Below are positions 1 through 7,606 of a stretch of DNA of 64,000 nt, piece after piece. Source of the DNA: an uncultured Draconibacterium sp. GTDB taxonomy: Bacteria; Bacteroidota; Bacteroidia; Bacteroidales; Prolixibacteraceae. A model generated the notes under the pieces. The model did no database searches. It was given only the letters and a program-made list of their open reading frames with translations, and was not told the DNA's origin. The stretch lies in NCBI RefSeq assembly GCF_963677155.1, contig NZ_OY781884.1:2310134-2374133 (forward strand). The letters are read 5' to 3'. A program made the translations under genes and the position numbers. Within the stretch, counting starts at the first letter, position 1. Each line of letters starts with the position of its first letter.

Positions 1-153
1 ATTGGCGGCTACCAGCCCGCCCAAAAATGGCTAAAAGACCGTAAAGGTCGCACACTAACATTCGAAGACATTATGCACTACAAAAAAATAATTGTCGCCA
101 TCACCGAAACCGGCCGGTTAATGAAAGACGTTGATAATTTAGAGCTAGAATGA
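1..153 (+). CDS. C-terminal fragment of a restriction/DNA-methyltransferase-type protein (cut by window edge)
   Basis: The reading frame is open from base 1 to the TGA at 151-153, giving 50 residues that include GYQPAQKWLKDRKGR and a tail FEDIMHYKKIIVAITETGRL. From memory, this motif pair resembles the extreme C-terminus of type ISP / N6-adenine restriction-modification proteins, where a GYQPAxKWLKDRKGR-like segment precedes a closing helix. The rest of the protein lies outside the window, so no catalytic motif can be checked. The next gene is a broken dinD, which fits an accessory region. The family call rests on a short tail and is only moderately secure. Confidence 0.5.
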   Translation: MGGYQPAQKWLKDRKGRTLTFEDIMHYKKIIVAITETGRLMKDVDNLELE

Positions 154-173
154 CCACATAAAACACAATAGCT

Positions 174-801
174 ATGAAAAGTGAAATAATAAAAAGCTTG
201 TCGAACAATTTTGAAGACCACTCGCAAACCACCGAAAACGGTATTGAGTTTTGGTTTGCCCGCGATTTGCAACATCTGTTGGGGTATACCGAGTGGCGTA
301 ACTTCAATATGGTAATAACAAAAGCTAAAACAGCTTGCGAAGTAACGGATAACCTGATTGCTGATCATTTTGTTGACGTCAACAAAACGATAGCTATGCC
401 TAAAGGGGCTAGTAAAGAAATCCCGGATATGATGCTAACGAGATACGCTTGTTATCTGATAGCACAAAACGGCGATCCGCGAAAAGAAGCTATTGCCTTT
501 GAAAAATCAGTTGGGTGTGCCGAAAGGCCGTGCTTTAGCCGACTTTCTTCCAACGATTACCATAAAGGCAAAAGATTTTGCTGCCGAGATTACAGTATTT
601 AATACCAAAGAAAAAGGCCTGCATACCGAACAGCAAATATCGCGCGAACACATTACCAACAACAAAGGGGTGCGAGATATTTTATTACAAAGAGGTATCA
701 AGCCTGAAGAATTACCTCCTGAAGAAGGTATTAAGAAGTTAGAGCGTAGGGTAAACTCCGAATCAAAGAAAATAGGTAAGAATCCGGATAACCTGAAATA
801 G
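174..801 (+). pseudogene. dinD: dinD-like (BRO/DNA-damage-inducible protein D), internally deleted and frameshifted
   Basis: Two pieces of one protein family lie in different frames. Residues 1-112 (174-509, ending DPRKEAIAF) match the BRO-like N-terminus of DinD. A second piece, from LGVPKGRALADFLPTITIK to the TAG at 799-801, matches its C-terminus with the ending GIKPEELPPEEGIKKLERR. Intact DinD is about 270-290 residues and has a linker of roughly 65-70 residues between these parts. Here the linker is missing and the join near 500-510 is out of frame, so translation from ATG 174 runs off into an unrelated 30-residue tail ending at 602. An assembly error is possible, but loss of a whole segment points to a real deletion. 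DinD proteins are SOS-regulated antagonists of RecA. Confidence 0.75.
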
Positions 802-827
802 TCCCCTAATTCGTCAAATATAACCCA

Positions 828-1145
828 ATGTTTATGAACAATAATTACATGAAAGAAAAGCTTTTTGGAGCCGTGTATAATTTAGTTGGATCATCCTCCT
901 TAAAGGTAAGATTAATTTATGCATATGGGGATATTGCATATATTCCTGAGGAAACAGTACCATTTGAAATAAAGAAACAGTTTAGGGATGTTATGCAGCC
1001 AATTAGGGTTTCTAAAGCACATGATGTAAATGGCAAGATTAAAAAAGCCGTTGGTAAAATGACGATTGCCGACCAAAGATTAATGGCACAAATGATTCTT
1101 GGTATGTATAGTACTTTATCCGACTGCATTGATCTGGAAAGATGA
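828..1145 (+). CDS. small hypothetical protein (105 aa)
   Basis: I do not recognise this protein. It begins MFMNNNYMKEKLFGA; ATG 834 or 849 could also be the true start. It has no signal peptide or clear membrane segment, is rich in basic residues in the middle (KIKKAVGKM), and ends CIDLER at a TGA only a few bases before the first palindromic repeat. Its position, strand and the repeat directly downstream make it the first unit of the cassette-like series that continues to about 3440. It may be an accessory gene carried with the repeats rather than a resident gene. Confidence 0.55.
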   Translation: MFMNNNYMKEKLFGAVYNLVGSSSLKVRLIYAYGDIAYIPEETVPFEIKKQFRDVMQPIRVSKAHDVNGKIKKAVGKMTIADQRLMAQMILGMYSTLSDCIDLER

Positions 1146-1150
1146 TATCC

Positions 1151-1220
1151 CCGCTCGCGCCGATTTGCAATCGGTGTGCCCCCTTGCTGCCGCGCCCCCG
1201 AAGTTTCGGGGCTTCGCGTG
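1151..1220 (+). repeat. palindromic intergenic repeat, copy 1
   Basis: This copy starts six bases after the stop of the 105-aa gene. It contains two adjacent hairpins: CCGATT-TGC-AATCGG (1160-1174) and CCCCGAA-GT-TTCGGGG (about 1196-1211). The same unit recurs 336 bp further on, and related units follow the next genes. Its form is compatible with a REP-type element or a cassette recombination site. I cannot find canonical integron core sites (GTTRRRY/RYYYAAC) at the expected edges. Confidence 0.8.
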
Positions 1221-1259
1221 GTGTTGGAAACAATCAGTAATACATAAATCAAACAACAT

Positions 1260-1481
1260 ATGACCGAAAAACAAGTAACAGCAGTAATTGGAATTTTTTA
1301 TTCTATTGGAGCAGTAATGGTTCTGGTGGGAGCATTTTTTAGACTTCAACATTATCCAAACGGACTATCCTTATTGTTTTTAGGATTCATGCTTGGCGCA
1401 GTAACCAGTTCTTTTGATACTTTCAGATTAAAGAAGAAAATAAAACGCTTGGAAGAACAACTAAAACAAAACAAAGATTAA
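1260..1481 (+). CDS. small two-helix membrane protein, first copy (73 aa)
   Basis: The protein has two predicted membrane segments (about residues 5-27 and 35-52) followed by a short, strongly charged helix with LKKKIKRLEEQLKQ heptads that ends QNKD. The first hairpin contains GAFFRLQHYP, which is reminiscent of the membrane hairpin of GldL-type proteins (GALFKxxHWP), but there is no GldL cytoplasmic domain. The function is unknown. It is an exact duplicate of the protein at 1596-1817. It sits in a series of same-strand genes, each followed by a palindromic repeat. Confidence 0.75.
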   Translation: MTEKQVTAVIGIFYSIGAVMVLVGAFFRLQHYPNGLSLLFLGFMLGAVTSSFDTFRLKKKIKRLEEQLKQNKD

Positions 1482-1486
1482 TTTCC

Positions 1487-1556
1487 TCGCTCGCGCCGAT
1501 TTGCAATCGGTGTGCCCCCTTGCTGCCGCGCCCCCGAAGTTTCGGGGCTTCGCGTG
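1487..1556 (+). repeat. palindromic intergenic repeat, copy 2
   Basis: This unit is essentially identical to the one at 1151-1220, with the same two hairpins and the same spacing to the following ATG. It begins six bases after the stop of the first 73-aa gene. It is the internal junction of the 336-bp tandem duplication. Confidence 0.85.
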
Positions 1557-1595
1557 GTGTTGGAAACAATCAGTAATACATAAATCAAACAACAT

Positions 1596-1817
1596 ATGAC
1601 CGAAAAACAAGTAACAGCAGTAATTGGAATTTTTTATTCTATTGGAGCAGTAATGGTTCTGGTGGGAGCATTTTTTAGACTTCAACATTATCCAAACGGA
1701 CTATCCTTATTGTTTTTAGGATTCATGCTTGGCGCAGTAACCAGTTCTTTTGATACTTTCAGATTAAAGAAGAAAATAAAACGCTTGGAAGAACAACTAA
1801 AACAAAACAAAGATTAA
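1596..1817 (+). CDS. small two-helix membrane protein, second copy (73 aa)
   Basis: The protein sequence is identical to the copy at 1260-1481: two membrane helices with the GAFFRLQHYP hairpin, then a charged C-terminal helix. The leader before the ATG is also identical, so any promoter or ribosome site is duplicated too. A stretch resembling its 3' end (23 exact bases, 3494-3516) recurs downstream of the beta-lactamase gene. This suggests that further copies once existed in this region. Confidence 0.75.
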   Translation: MTEKQVTAVIGIFYSIGAVMVLVGAFFRLQHYPNGLSLLFLGFMLGAVTSSFDTFRLKKKIKRLEEQLKQNKD

Positions 1818-1822
1818 TTTCC

Positions 1823-1955
1823 TCGCTCGCGCCGATTGCAATCGGTGTGCAATTCGGTAGCATTGAAATCAACAAATTTTCAGCCGCTGGTTAAGGTACG
1901 GATTACAAATTAGCTTGAGGCTGATCTTCGATTCGTAACAGCGGTGCAACAACAA
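1823..1955 (+). repeat. palindromic intergenic repeat, copy 3 (longer, diverged form)
   Basis: It starts with the same CGCTCGCGCCGATTGCAATCGG module (one T shorter than copies 1 and 2). It then continues with a different right half: a spacer containing TTGAAATCAACAAA, then GGTACGGATTACAAAT and AGCGGTG. The left module can pair with the right half, so the element can fold into one long imperfect hairpin with an inner loop. Copy 4 at 2500-2592 shares this right half. Confidence 0.75.
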
Positions 1956-2034
1956 CTTATAAGCGACCATTGTGTGGTAATTAAAAAAGTGGAAATCCAT
2001 TTGTAAAAACGTATATTAGTTCAAAAATATAAAT

Positions 2035-2478
2035 ATGATGAAAGCATTTACTTTGTTCTTAATCAGTTTTATTGTAGCAACTACCCTTGCTGTTGGACAA
2101 TCAAGTGATGAAATAAAAATCAGACAATTAGAAAAGCATTGGACTGAATTGCTCAATCAGGGAGATACAACCTCTTTATTAAAGATCTGGTCTGAAAACT
2201 ACGTGGTAAACAATCCAAATGGTAAAATTGTAACCCCGAAGGAAATCGTTGCACTTATGAAAAGTGGGCATAAATTTCCATTAGTTGAAAGGATAATTGA
2301 GAAAATCACGTTCAATCAAGACATTGCAATTGTGATGGGTAAAGAATTACAACAACCCAAAAATATGACGATGAACCATGATGACTGGATTCCGAGGAGA
2401 TTCACCAATGTTTGGATAAAAACAGACGAAGAATGGAAACTGGCAGTAAGACAATCAACGCAAGTTAATTCACAATAG
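2035..2478 (+). CDS. secreted NTF2/SnoaL-like (DUF4440-type) protein (147 aa)
   Basis: Residues 1-20 form a signal peptide (AFTLFLISFIVATTLAVGQ). The mature part has the cystatin-like NTF2 fold pattern: an N-terminal helix (IRQLEKHWTELLNQGD), then NYVVNNPNGKIVTPKEI and strands ending FTNVWIKTDEEWKLAVRQST. The W-KL-RQST ending is typical of DUF4440/SnoaL proteins of this length. These are small ligand-binding or isomerase-like domains; no substrate can be read from the sequence. The gene lies between palindromic repeat copies 3 and 4, so it forms one unit of the cassette-like series. Confidence 0.75.
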   Translation: MMKAFTLFLISFIVATTLAVGQSSDEIKIRQLEKHWTELLNQGDTTSLLKIWSENYVVNNPNGKIVTPKEIVALMKSGHKFPLVERIIEKITFNQDIAIVMGKELQQPKNMTMNHDDWIPRRFTNVWIKTDEEWKLAVRQSTQVNSQ

Positions 2479-2499
2479 CGTTTAGTTAAAATATATTAC

Positions 2500-2592
2500 C
2501 CCGCTCGCGCCTATTTGCAATTCGGTAGAATTGAAATCAACAAAAATTCAGATGCCGGCTGAGGTACGGATTACAAATCCGCACCAGCGGTG
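2500..2592 (+). repeat. palindromic intergenic repeat, copy 4
   Basis: The ends pair as CCGCT/AGCGG. Inside them, ATTTGCAAT can pair with ATTACAAAT (one mismatch), and GAATT/AATTC closes an inner hairpin, so about 90 bases form one long imperfect stem. The right half (GGTACGGATTACAAATCCG) matches that of copy 3. The repeat ends about 20 bases before the start of the beta-lactamase gene and covers the GTG at 2590, which argues against that codon being the start. Confidence 0.8.
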
Positions 2593-2613
2593 TACACCAA
2601 CAGTTTTTACGAA

Positions 2614-3438
2614 ATGAAAAAATATTACCCAATCTTAATTTTGATTTTTATAACTTCTTGTACTAACAGTAAAACTCAGTCTGAGAAACAAGAGGAACAA
2701 AAAGAAATAACCAGGTCTGAATTTCAAATCATTCTTGATTCGGCAAATGTTAATGGCTCAATCCTGTTTTATAATTTAAATGAGAATAAGTATTATTCAA
2801 ACGATTACGAATGGGCAAGAAAAGGAAGACTGCCTGCTTCTACATTCAAAATTACAAACTCGATAATAGGGCTTGAAACTAAAGTGATAGAAAACGATAG
2901 CACAATTTTTAAATGGAATGGTGAACCAAGGAGTTACAAAAGCTGGGAGCAGGATTTAAGCTTAAAAAATGCATTTCATTACTCCTGTGTTCCGTGCTAT
3001 CAGGAAGTGGCAAGAGCTATTGGCGTAAAAAGAATGAATGACTACCTCTCCAGGCTCGAATATGGAAATATGCAGGTAGATTCAACCAATATTGATATTT
3101 TTTGGTTGGAAGGCGAGTCTGAAATTAGCCAATTTGAACAAATTGATTTTTTGAAAAGGTTTTATCGAAATGAATTACCAATTTCAGAGCGTACTGAAAC
3201 AATTATGAAAAGAATGATGGTAATAGAAGAAAATGAGGAACATAAGCTAAGCGGAAAAACAGGTTGGTCAGTTCGTAACGGAAATAACAATGGTTGGTTT
3301 GTTGGGTATTTGGAAACCCAAAGCAATACCTACTTTTTTGCAACCAATATTGAGCCTAAAGAAAATTTTGATATGGATAAATTTCCATCCGCAAGAAAAG
3401 AGGTAACATTTAGAGCATTAAATGAATTGAGAAACTAA
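2614..3438 (+). CDS. class D (OXA-type) beta-lactamase, predicted lipoprotein
   Basis: This serine beta-lactamase hydrolyses beta-lactams in the periplasm. With the start at ATG 2614 the protein has 274 residues and begins MKKYYPILILIFITSC, a lipoprotein signal with the lipobox Cys at residue 16. An upstream GTG at 2590 lies inside a repeat and was rejected. All class D motifs are present: PASTFK (nucleophile Ser and general-base Lys), SCV in YSCVPCYQ, YGN in EYGNMQV and KTG in LSGKTGW. The family normally has 250-290 residues, so this one looks complete and active. It sits as one unit in the repeat-separated accessory series on the plus strand. Its resistance spectrum cannot be inferred. Confidence 0.92.
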   Translation: MKKYYPILILIFITSCTNSKTQSEKQEEQKEITRSEFQIILDSANVNGSILFYNLNENKYYSNDYEWARKGRLPASTFKITNSIIGLETKVIENDSTIFKWNGEPRSYKSWEQDLSLKNAFHYSCVPCYQEVARAIGVKRMNDYLSRLEYGNMQVDSTNIDIFWLEGESEISQFEQIDFLKRFYRNELPISERTETIMKRMMVIEENEEHKLSGKTGWSVRNGNNNGWFVGYLETQSNTYFFATNIEPKENFDMDKFPSARKEVTFRALNELRN

Positions 3439-3483
3439 CTGGTTTTGGATAAGTGGTGACTTTGGATAAAAAATAAAAAGATT

Positions 3484-3517
3484 GAGGGAGCAGCTAAAAC
3501 AAAACAAAGATTAATTA
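3484..3517 (+). repeat. remnant resembling the 3' end of the 73-aa gene
   Basis: Bases 3494-3516 are an exact 23-base match to the end of the duplicated 73-aa gene, covering its last codons, stop and next bases. The ten bases before them match imperfectly. No palindromic repeat follows; the GFA-family start codon comes five bases later. The stretch looks like the scar of a lost third copy or of a related gene. Confidence 0.7.
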
Positions 3518-3521
3518 CAAT

Positions 3522-3923
3522 ATGGAATACCAGGGATCATGTTTGTGCAAAGGCGTTCAATTTAATATTATTGGCAACTTCGAAAGCTTTTATTTGTGCC
3601 ATTGCAGCTATTGCCGAAAAGATACTGGATCGGCACATGCAGCCAATTTATTTTCAACAAACGCAAAGCTGGAATGGATAAAACGAGAAACGGAGATCAG
3701 CGTTTTTCAGCTGCCCGATAGTAATCACGCTAAAGCATTTTGCGCCACATGTGGTTCGGCACTTCCCAATCTGCAAATGGGCGGCAAACTTTTGGTGGTT
3801 CCGGCCGGAAGTTTAGATACGAAGTTGGAAAAACGCCCCGATGCACATCTTTTTATTTCGAGTAAAGCGGCCTGGGATGAGGCGCTGGAGGAAATAAAAA
3901 GATTTGAAGGTTTGCCTGAATAA
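3522..3923 (+). CDS. GFA / CENP-V-fold zinc protein (133 aa)
   Basis: The family is named after glutathione-dependent formaldehyde-activating enzyme, but most members are uncharacterised zinc proteins. The zinc-ligand pattern is intact: CLC near residues 7-9, then CHCSYC near 26-31, and CATCG near 78-82. Length is normal for a single-domain member. It is on the same strand as the preceding accessory genes and begins directly after the gene remnant at 3484-3517. The specific substrate is unknown, and formaldehyde activation should not be assumed. Confidence 0.85.
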   Translation: MEYQGSCLCKGVQFNIIGNFESFYLCHCSYCRKDTGSAHAANLFSTNAKLEWIKRETEISVFQLPDSNHAKAFCATCGSALPNLQMGGKLLVVPAGSLDTKLEKRPDAHLFISSKAAWDEALEEIKRFEGLPE

Positions 3924-3995
3924 TTGGACGTGGATACCGCTTGGATTAAATAGGCTGAGCCCTGGTGGAAATAAATCACAGTAGGAATGCTTTGT

Positions 3996-6900
3996 TTATT
4001 CTGCTAATTTCTTATTTATTTTTTCAAGTAAGGTTCTTATTTGCAGGGGCTTAACTAGGAAGTCGTCACATCCGGCTTTCAACGCATTTTCTTTATCGGT
4101 GGTAGAGGCAAAGGCCGTTTGTGCAATTACTTTTATTTTGCTATTGGTTTCTTTTATCTTTTTTGCTACTTCAAGCCCGCTTATATCAGGTAATCCTATA
4201 TCGAGTAAAACAATATCCGGAGGATCGTTTTGTATTTGCTTTAGTGCATCATTTCCGGTCTGGGCAAACGAAAGTGCGGGATATCTGCTGCTTAGTACGT
4301 GTTTCAAAAACATACGGCATTGTTCGTTGTCCTCCACAACCAATACTTTGTTTTGTCTTGACAAAGACTCCGACGGTAATTGTTTGTTAACCTCACTTTC
4401 ATCTGTTTTGTTTTGTGCAGGTTTGTTGTATAAAGGCAGACTAAACCAGAATTTAGTTCCTTTTCGCGGTTCCGATTCCATATGAATTTCACTACCCATA
4501 AGTTCGAGGAGTTTTTTTACAATGGATAATCCCAAGCCTGTTCCGCCGTACTTTCTTGAAATGCCCGATTCGGCTTGCATAAAACGGCCGAAAATGACTT
4601 GCTGCTTATCAATAGGAATTCCTATTCCGGTATCGGCAACAAAAAATTTCAGCAGTGTATCATCATGGCTCGAAACGCCAAATTCGATGGTTCCTGTTCT
4701 GGTAAAACGAATTGCATTCTCAAGTAAGTTTGAAATGATCTGTGTGATTCTTATTTTGTCGCCGTTAATCATCATCAATTTATCAGCCTCATGCAGTATT
4801 AACTCAACATCGGTATTCGGCGTGTTCTGCATTTTGTTCTTAAAAATGGAATACAAGTTATTTAGCATGGTATTTACCTGAAATGGCTCAACTGAAAAAG
4901 AGACCAAACCTGTTTCGAGACGCGACAAGTCGAGAATATCATCAATTATTTTTAGCAACCCGGAAGAACTTTGATTAATAATATCAGCAAATTCGCTTTT
5001 GTTGGCTGCGTTAATATTTTCTTCTTGTGCCAAAATATTGCTGAATCCGACAATGCCGTTCAATGGTGTTCTTATTTCGTGGCTTACATTGGCGAGGAAT
5101 GCAGATTTCAGGCGTTCGCTTTCTTCTGCCTTTTCTTTTGCATCAACAAGGTCTTGCATTAGCCTTTTTTTCTCTGTGATATCATGAATAATACTGTGCC
5201 AAACGATTTGTCCTTTATAGTCGTTTTCGGTACTAAAAACTTCCACATCGCGAATTTCGCCCGATCGCAACCGGTGTTTTAATTCGGCGTAATATCGTTT
5301 CAGGCTTGCATCTTGTGCAGCTGCTTCTTTTAATGACTCTTTTGCCGAGGGGTTTATTTCTAATATGGTCATTTTCTCCAGCTCTTCAACACTATAACCA
5401 TAAAAATCTGCCGCTGCATTATTTGCTCTTACGATTTGCCCGTTTTTCGGATTTATCAGCAATTTAACGGCAATATGGTTCTCAAAAAGCTGACGGTAGC
5501 TTCGCTCGCTGGCCTCCAGCTCTTTTTTTATCTGCATTCTTTGTGTGATATCGGGGGCGATACAGAGCGCCAGTTTTTTTCCGCCGCTTTCGCCAAGCGG
5601 AGAGGTGTAGAAATTCCAAAAACGCTTTTCTCCGTTGTGAGTTGTGATTTCATAATCGCCGCTAAAAACTGTTTGGTCGAAGTCGACAATTTCAATAAGG
5701 CTTTCTTCTATTTCTTTGGCTTTTGTTTTTGGGAAAACCTTTTCTGTCCATTCTTTAATGGTAGACATTTGATCAATAGTATAACCCGAAAATTGTTTCC
5801 ATCCCTGGCTGAGATACAGTATACTTCCGTCCTGATCGAACACCATAATAGGTATTGGTGCCAGCAGAACAGCTTTTCTAAAGCGTTCCTCACTTTTTAC
5901 CAGTTCTTCTTGCCAAAGTTTGCGCTCGGTTATGTCTTGAATTGTTCCGAACATTTGAATCGGATTTCCTTTTTCATCGTAGCGGAGTTTACCAAGCCCG
6001 TGTACCCATCTTTCAACTCCGTCACTTTTTCGAATGATTTTATATTCCTTATCAAAAGGCTGTTTCTTGCCAATTACTTCGTATTGCAGGTAGTCTATCA
6101 TTTGTTCCTGATACTCCGGATGAATTATGTTTTTCCAACTTTCAGAAGTTTTGGAATATTCTTCGTCTATTCCAAAAATATTGTCCATGGTATTTGATGA
6201 AGTCCAGATGTTCGCTAAAATGTCTAATTGGTAAGTGCCAATATTTCCGGCCTGTTGCGATTCTGTAAGTAAAAATTCACGTTCGCGATAACGTGCTTCA
6301 CTTTTTTCAAGTGCTCGTTGTTGTATTTTGTCTTCGGTTTGATCACGAAAAACAAGAACCACTCCTACAATCTGCTTGTTAATAATAATTGGTGCACCAC
6401 TATCAGCTATAGGAATTTCGTTACCATCTTTCGACAGGAGTATAGTATGATTAGCGAGTCCAACAACTTTACCACGTTTCATTACCTTCGAAAAAGGACT
6501 CTCCACCCTTTCACGGGAGTGTTCGTTAACAATATGAAAAACATCTTCGAGATTTTTTTTGTAAGCTTCTCCGGCATTCCACCCGGTAAGCCTCTCAGCC
6601 TCGGGATTTAGTTGTGTAATTCGGCCTTTTATATCAGTACAAATAACGGCATCGCCAATACTTAATAAAGTTGTTCTGTACATTTCTTCTGCTTTCCTGA
6701 TCTGTTGTTCACTCGACAGATATCGTTCGATTTGCTGGAATAGTTTGGCAATTAGAGTTAATGCAACAGGAAATATAAGCATAACCGGAAACCATATTTG
6801 TTGTATGGTTTGCATGGGATGTTCGGGCAAAAGTAGCTGACTTGCGAGCATTCCAAGCTGGCTTATAATGCCAACTGCATAGAAAACAGCGGTATGAGCT

Positions 6901-7277
6901 TTTTGTGGTTTTTTATGAAGAATAATTCTGAAAGACAAGCCAATTATCCCCGAGGCAACAATTGTAGCAAGTCCTGCCCATACTCCGGCACCTCCGAGAA
7001 AGGCCCTGTAGGTACCTGCTACAATCATAGTAATCAGTGTTGCTAATCCTCCTCCCCATAAACCCGCAAGTGTAATAACAATAGAGCGGCCATCGTAAAT
7101 AACTCCCGGTTCGTGTTGGTAAGGCAAAAGCATTGCTGCAACAGCTACTATCCCAAACCAAACACCGCTTATAATCTGAAATTGTAGCTTTTGGGGAGCC
7201 AGGTAATACTTAATGGTTCCATACAGGAAAGAAAAGGTTACAAGAAGAGCCGCATTTTGGATTAAAGCTTGAAACAT
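3996..7277 (-). CDS. hybrid sensor histidine kinase/response regulator (1093 aa), LytS-type membrane sensor with multiple PAS domains
   Basis: This membrane-bound phosphorelay protein appears to autophosphorylate on His and pass phosphate to its own receiver. Order from the N-terminus: about five to six membrane helices of the LytS-YhcK type (1-190), including GRSIVITLAGLWGG; four PAS/PAC units (roughly 195-320, 335-450, 460-580, 590-705); HisKA with the H-box NVSHEIRTPLNG (about 735); HATPase with DTGIGIP and GGTGLGLSIVKKL; and a C-terminal receiver with DIVLLDIGLPD and the conserved Lys in FLVKPL. All catalytic motifs look intact. No partner gene lies beside it, since the flanking genes are a GFA protein and a divergent peptidase. 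The stimulus is unknown. Confidence 0.93.
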   Translation of the reverse strand: MFQALIQNAALLVTFSFLYGTIKYYLAPQKLQFQIISGVWFGIVAVAAMLLPYQHEPGVIYDGRSIVITLAGLWGGGLATLITMIVAGTYRAFLGGAGVWAGLATIVASGIIGLSFRIILHKKPQKAHTAVFYAVGIISQLGMLASQLLLPEHPMQTIQQIWFPVMLIFPVALTLIAKLFQQIERYLSSEQQIRKAEEMYRTTLLSIGDAVICTDIKGRITQLNPEAERLTGWNAGEAYKKNLEDVFHIVNEHSRERVESPFSKVMKRGKVVGLANHTILLSKDGNEIPIADSGAPIIINKQIVGVVLVFRDQTEDKIQQRALEKSEARYREREFLLTESQQAGNIGTYQLDILANIWTSSNTMDNIFGIDEEYSKTSESWKNIIHPEYQEQMIDYLQYEVIGKKQPFDKEYKIIRKSDGVERWVHGLGKLRYDEKGNPIQMFGTIQDITERKLWQEELVKSEERFRKAVLLAPIPIMVFDQDGSILYLSQGWKQFSGYTIDQMSTIKEWTEKVFPKTKAKEIEESLIEIVDFDQTVFSGDYEITTHNGEKRFWNFYTSPLGESGGKKLALCIAPDITQRMQIKKELEASERSYRQLFENHIAVKLLINPKNGQIVRANNAAADFYGYSVEELEKMTILEINPSAKESLKEAAAQDASLKRYYAELKHRLRSGEIRDVEVFSTENDYKGQIVWHSIIHDITEKKRLMQDLVDAKEKAEESERLKSAFLANVSHEIRTPLNGIVGFSNILAQEENINAANKSEFADIINQSSSGLLKIIDDILDLSRLETGLVSFSVEPFQVNTMLNNLYSIFKNKMQNTPNTDVELILHEADKLMMINGDKIRITQIISNLLENAIRFTRTGTIEFGVSSHDDTLLKFFVADTGIGIPIDKQQVIFGRFMQAESGISRKYGGTGLGLSIVKKLLELMGSEIHMESEPRKGTKFWFSLPLYNKPAQNKTDESEVNKQLPSESLSRQNKVLVVEDNEQCRMFLKHVLSSRYPALSFAQTGNDALKQIQNDPPDIVLLDIGLPDISGLEVAKKIKETNSKIKVIAQTAFASTTDKENALKAGCDDFLVKPLQIRTLLEKINKKLAE

Positions 7278-7606
7278 TTATAATGGTTTTTTTCAGTTAA
7301 AAAGTGAGAAAAGCAACCGGGCAATTTTTCCCTTCAACACGGGAGTGGAAATTAATAAAAAATATTATTGTAGATTGATTATTTAAGTGATACATGCATT
7401 AAAAATCTTTTTGTTGATAACGAAGCCGGAAATGCGAGCATTGATAAGGAAGCCTTGCTGATAATCTTCGAAATTTAGGGAGGTATTAATGATTTATTAT
7501 GAGGCAGATTAATCATCGTTTTCTGATCATTCTTCCCGATTGAGTTTTGAATGTCACTTTATTCAAGTGATAAAAATTGTAGTTTTATTTTTTTAATCGA
7601 TCAAAA
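7278..7606. other. divergent intergenic region between sensor kinase and M28 peptidase
   Basis: These 329 AT-rich bases separate two divergently transcribed genes and must hold both promoters. A short open stretch near 7400-7480 reads like a decayed coding fragment, but I cannot assign it. No hairpin terminator or riboswitch was recognised. Confidence 0.5.

Larger units (their letters stand above)
1153..1824 (+). repeat. exact tandem duplication, 2 x 336 bp (palindrome plus 73-aa gene)
   Basis: Bases from the palindrome through the stop of the 73-aa gene are repeated head to tail with an offset of exactly 336 bp (for example ATG 1260 and ATG 1596). By eye the two copies are identical over the whole gene and its leader. 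The unit boundary falls inside the palindromic repeat, which recurs a third time after copy 2. Such identity means the duplication is recent, or is maintained by recombination between the repeats. Confidence 0.95.

Noticed and set aside
917..1252. Minus-strand frames over the palindromic repeats (also 1116-1352 and 1461-1688)
   Set aside because: They translate the hairpins and the antisense of the duplicated gene; the identical product at two places only reflects the 336-bp duplication.
1151..2592. Classical integron with attC sites
   Set aside because: No integron integrase is in the window and the core triplets GTTRRRY/RYYYAAC are not found at the repeat edges; kept only as one of several explanations.
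5436..6197. 253-residue open frame on the plus strand inside the hybrid kinase
   Set aside because: It is antisense to intact PAS domains and shows no domain; composition is that of a complement frame.
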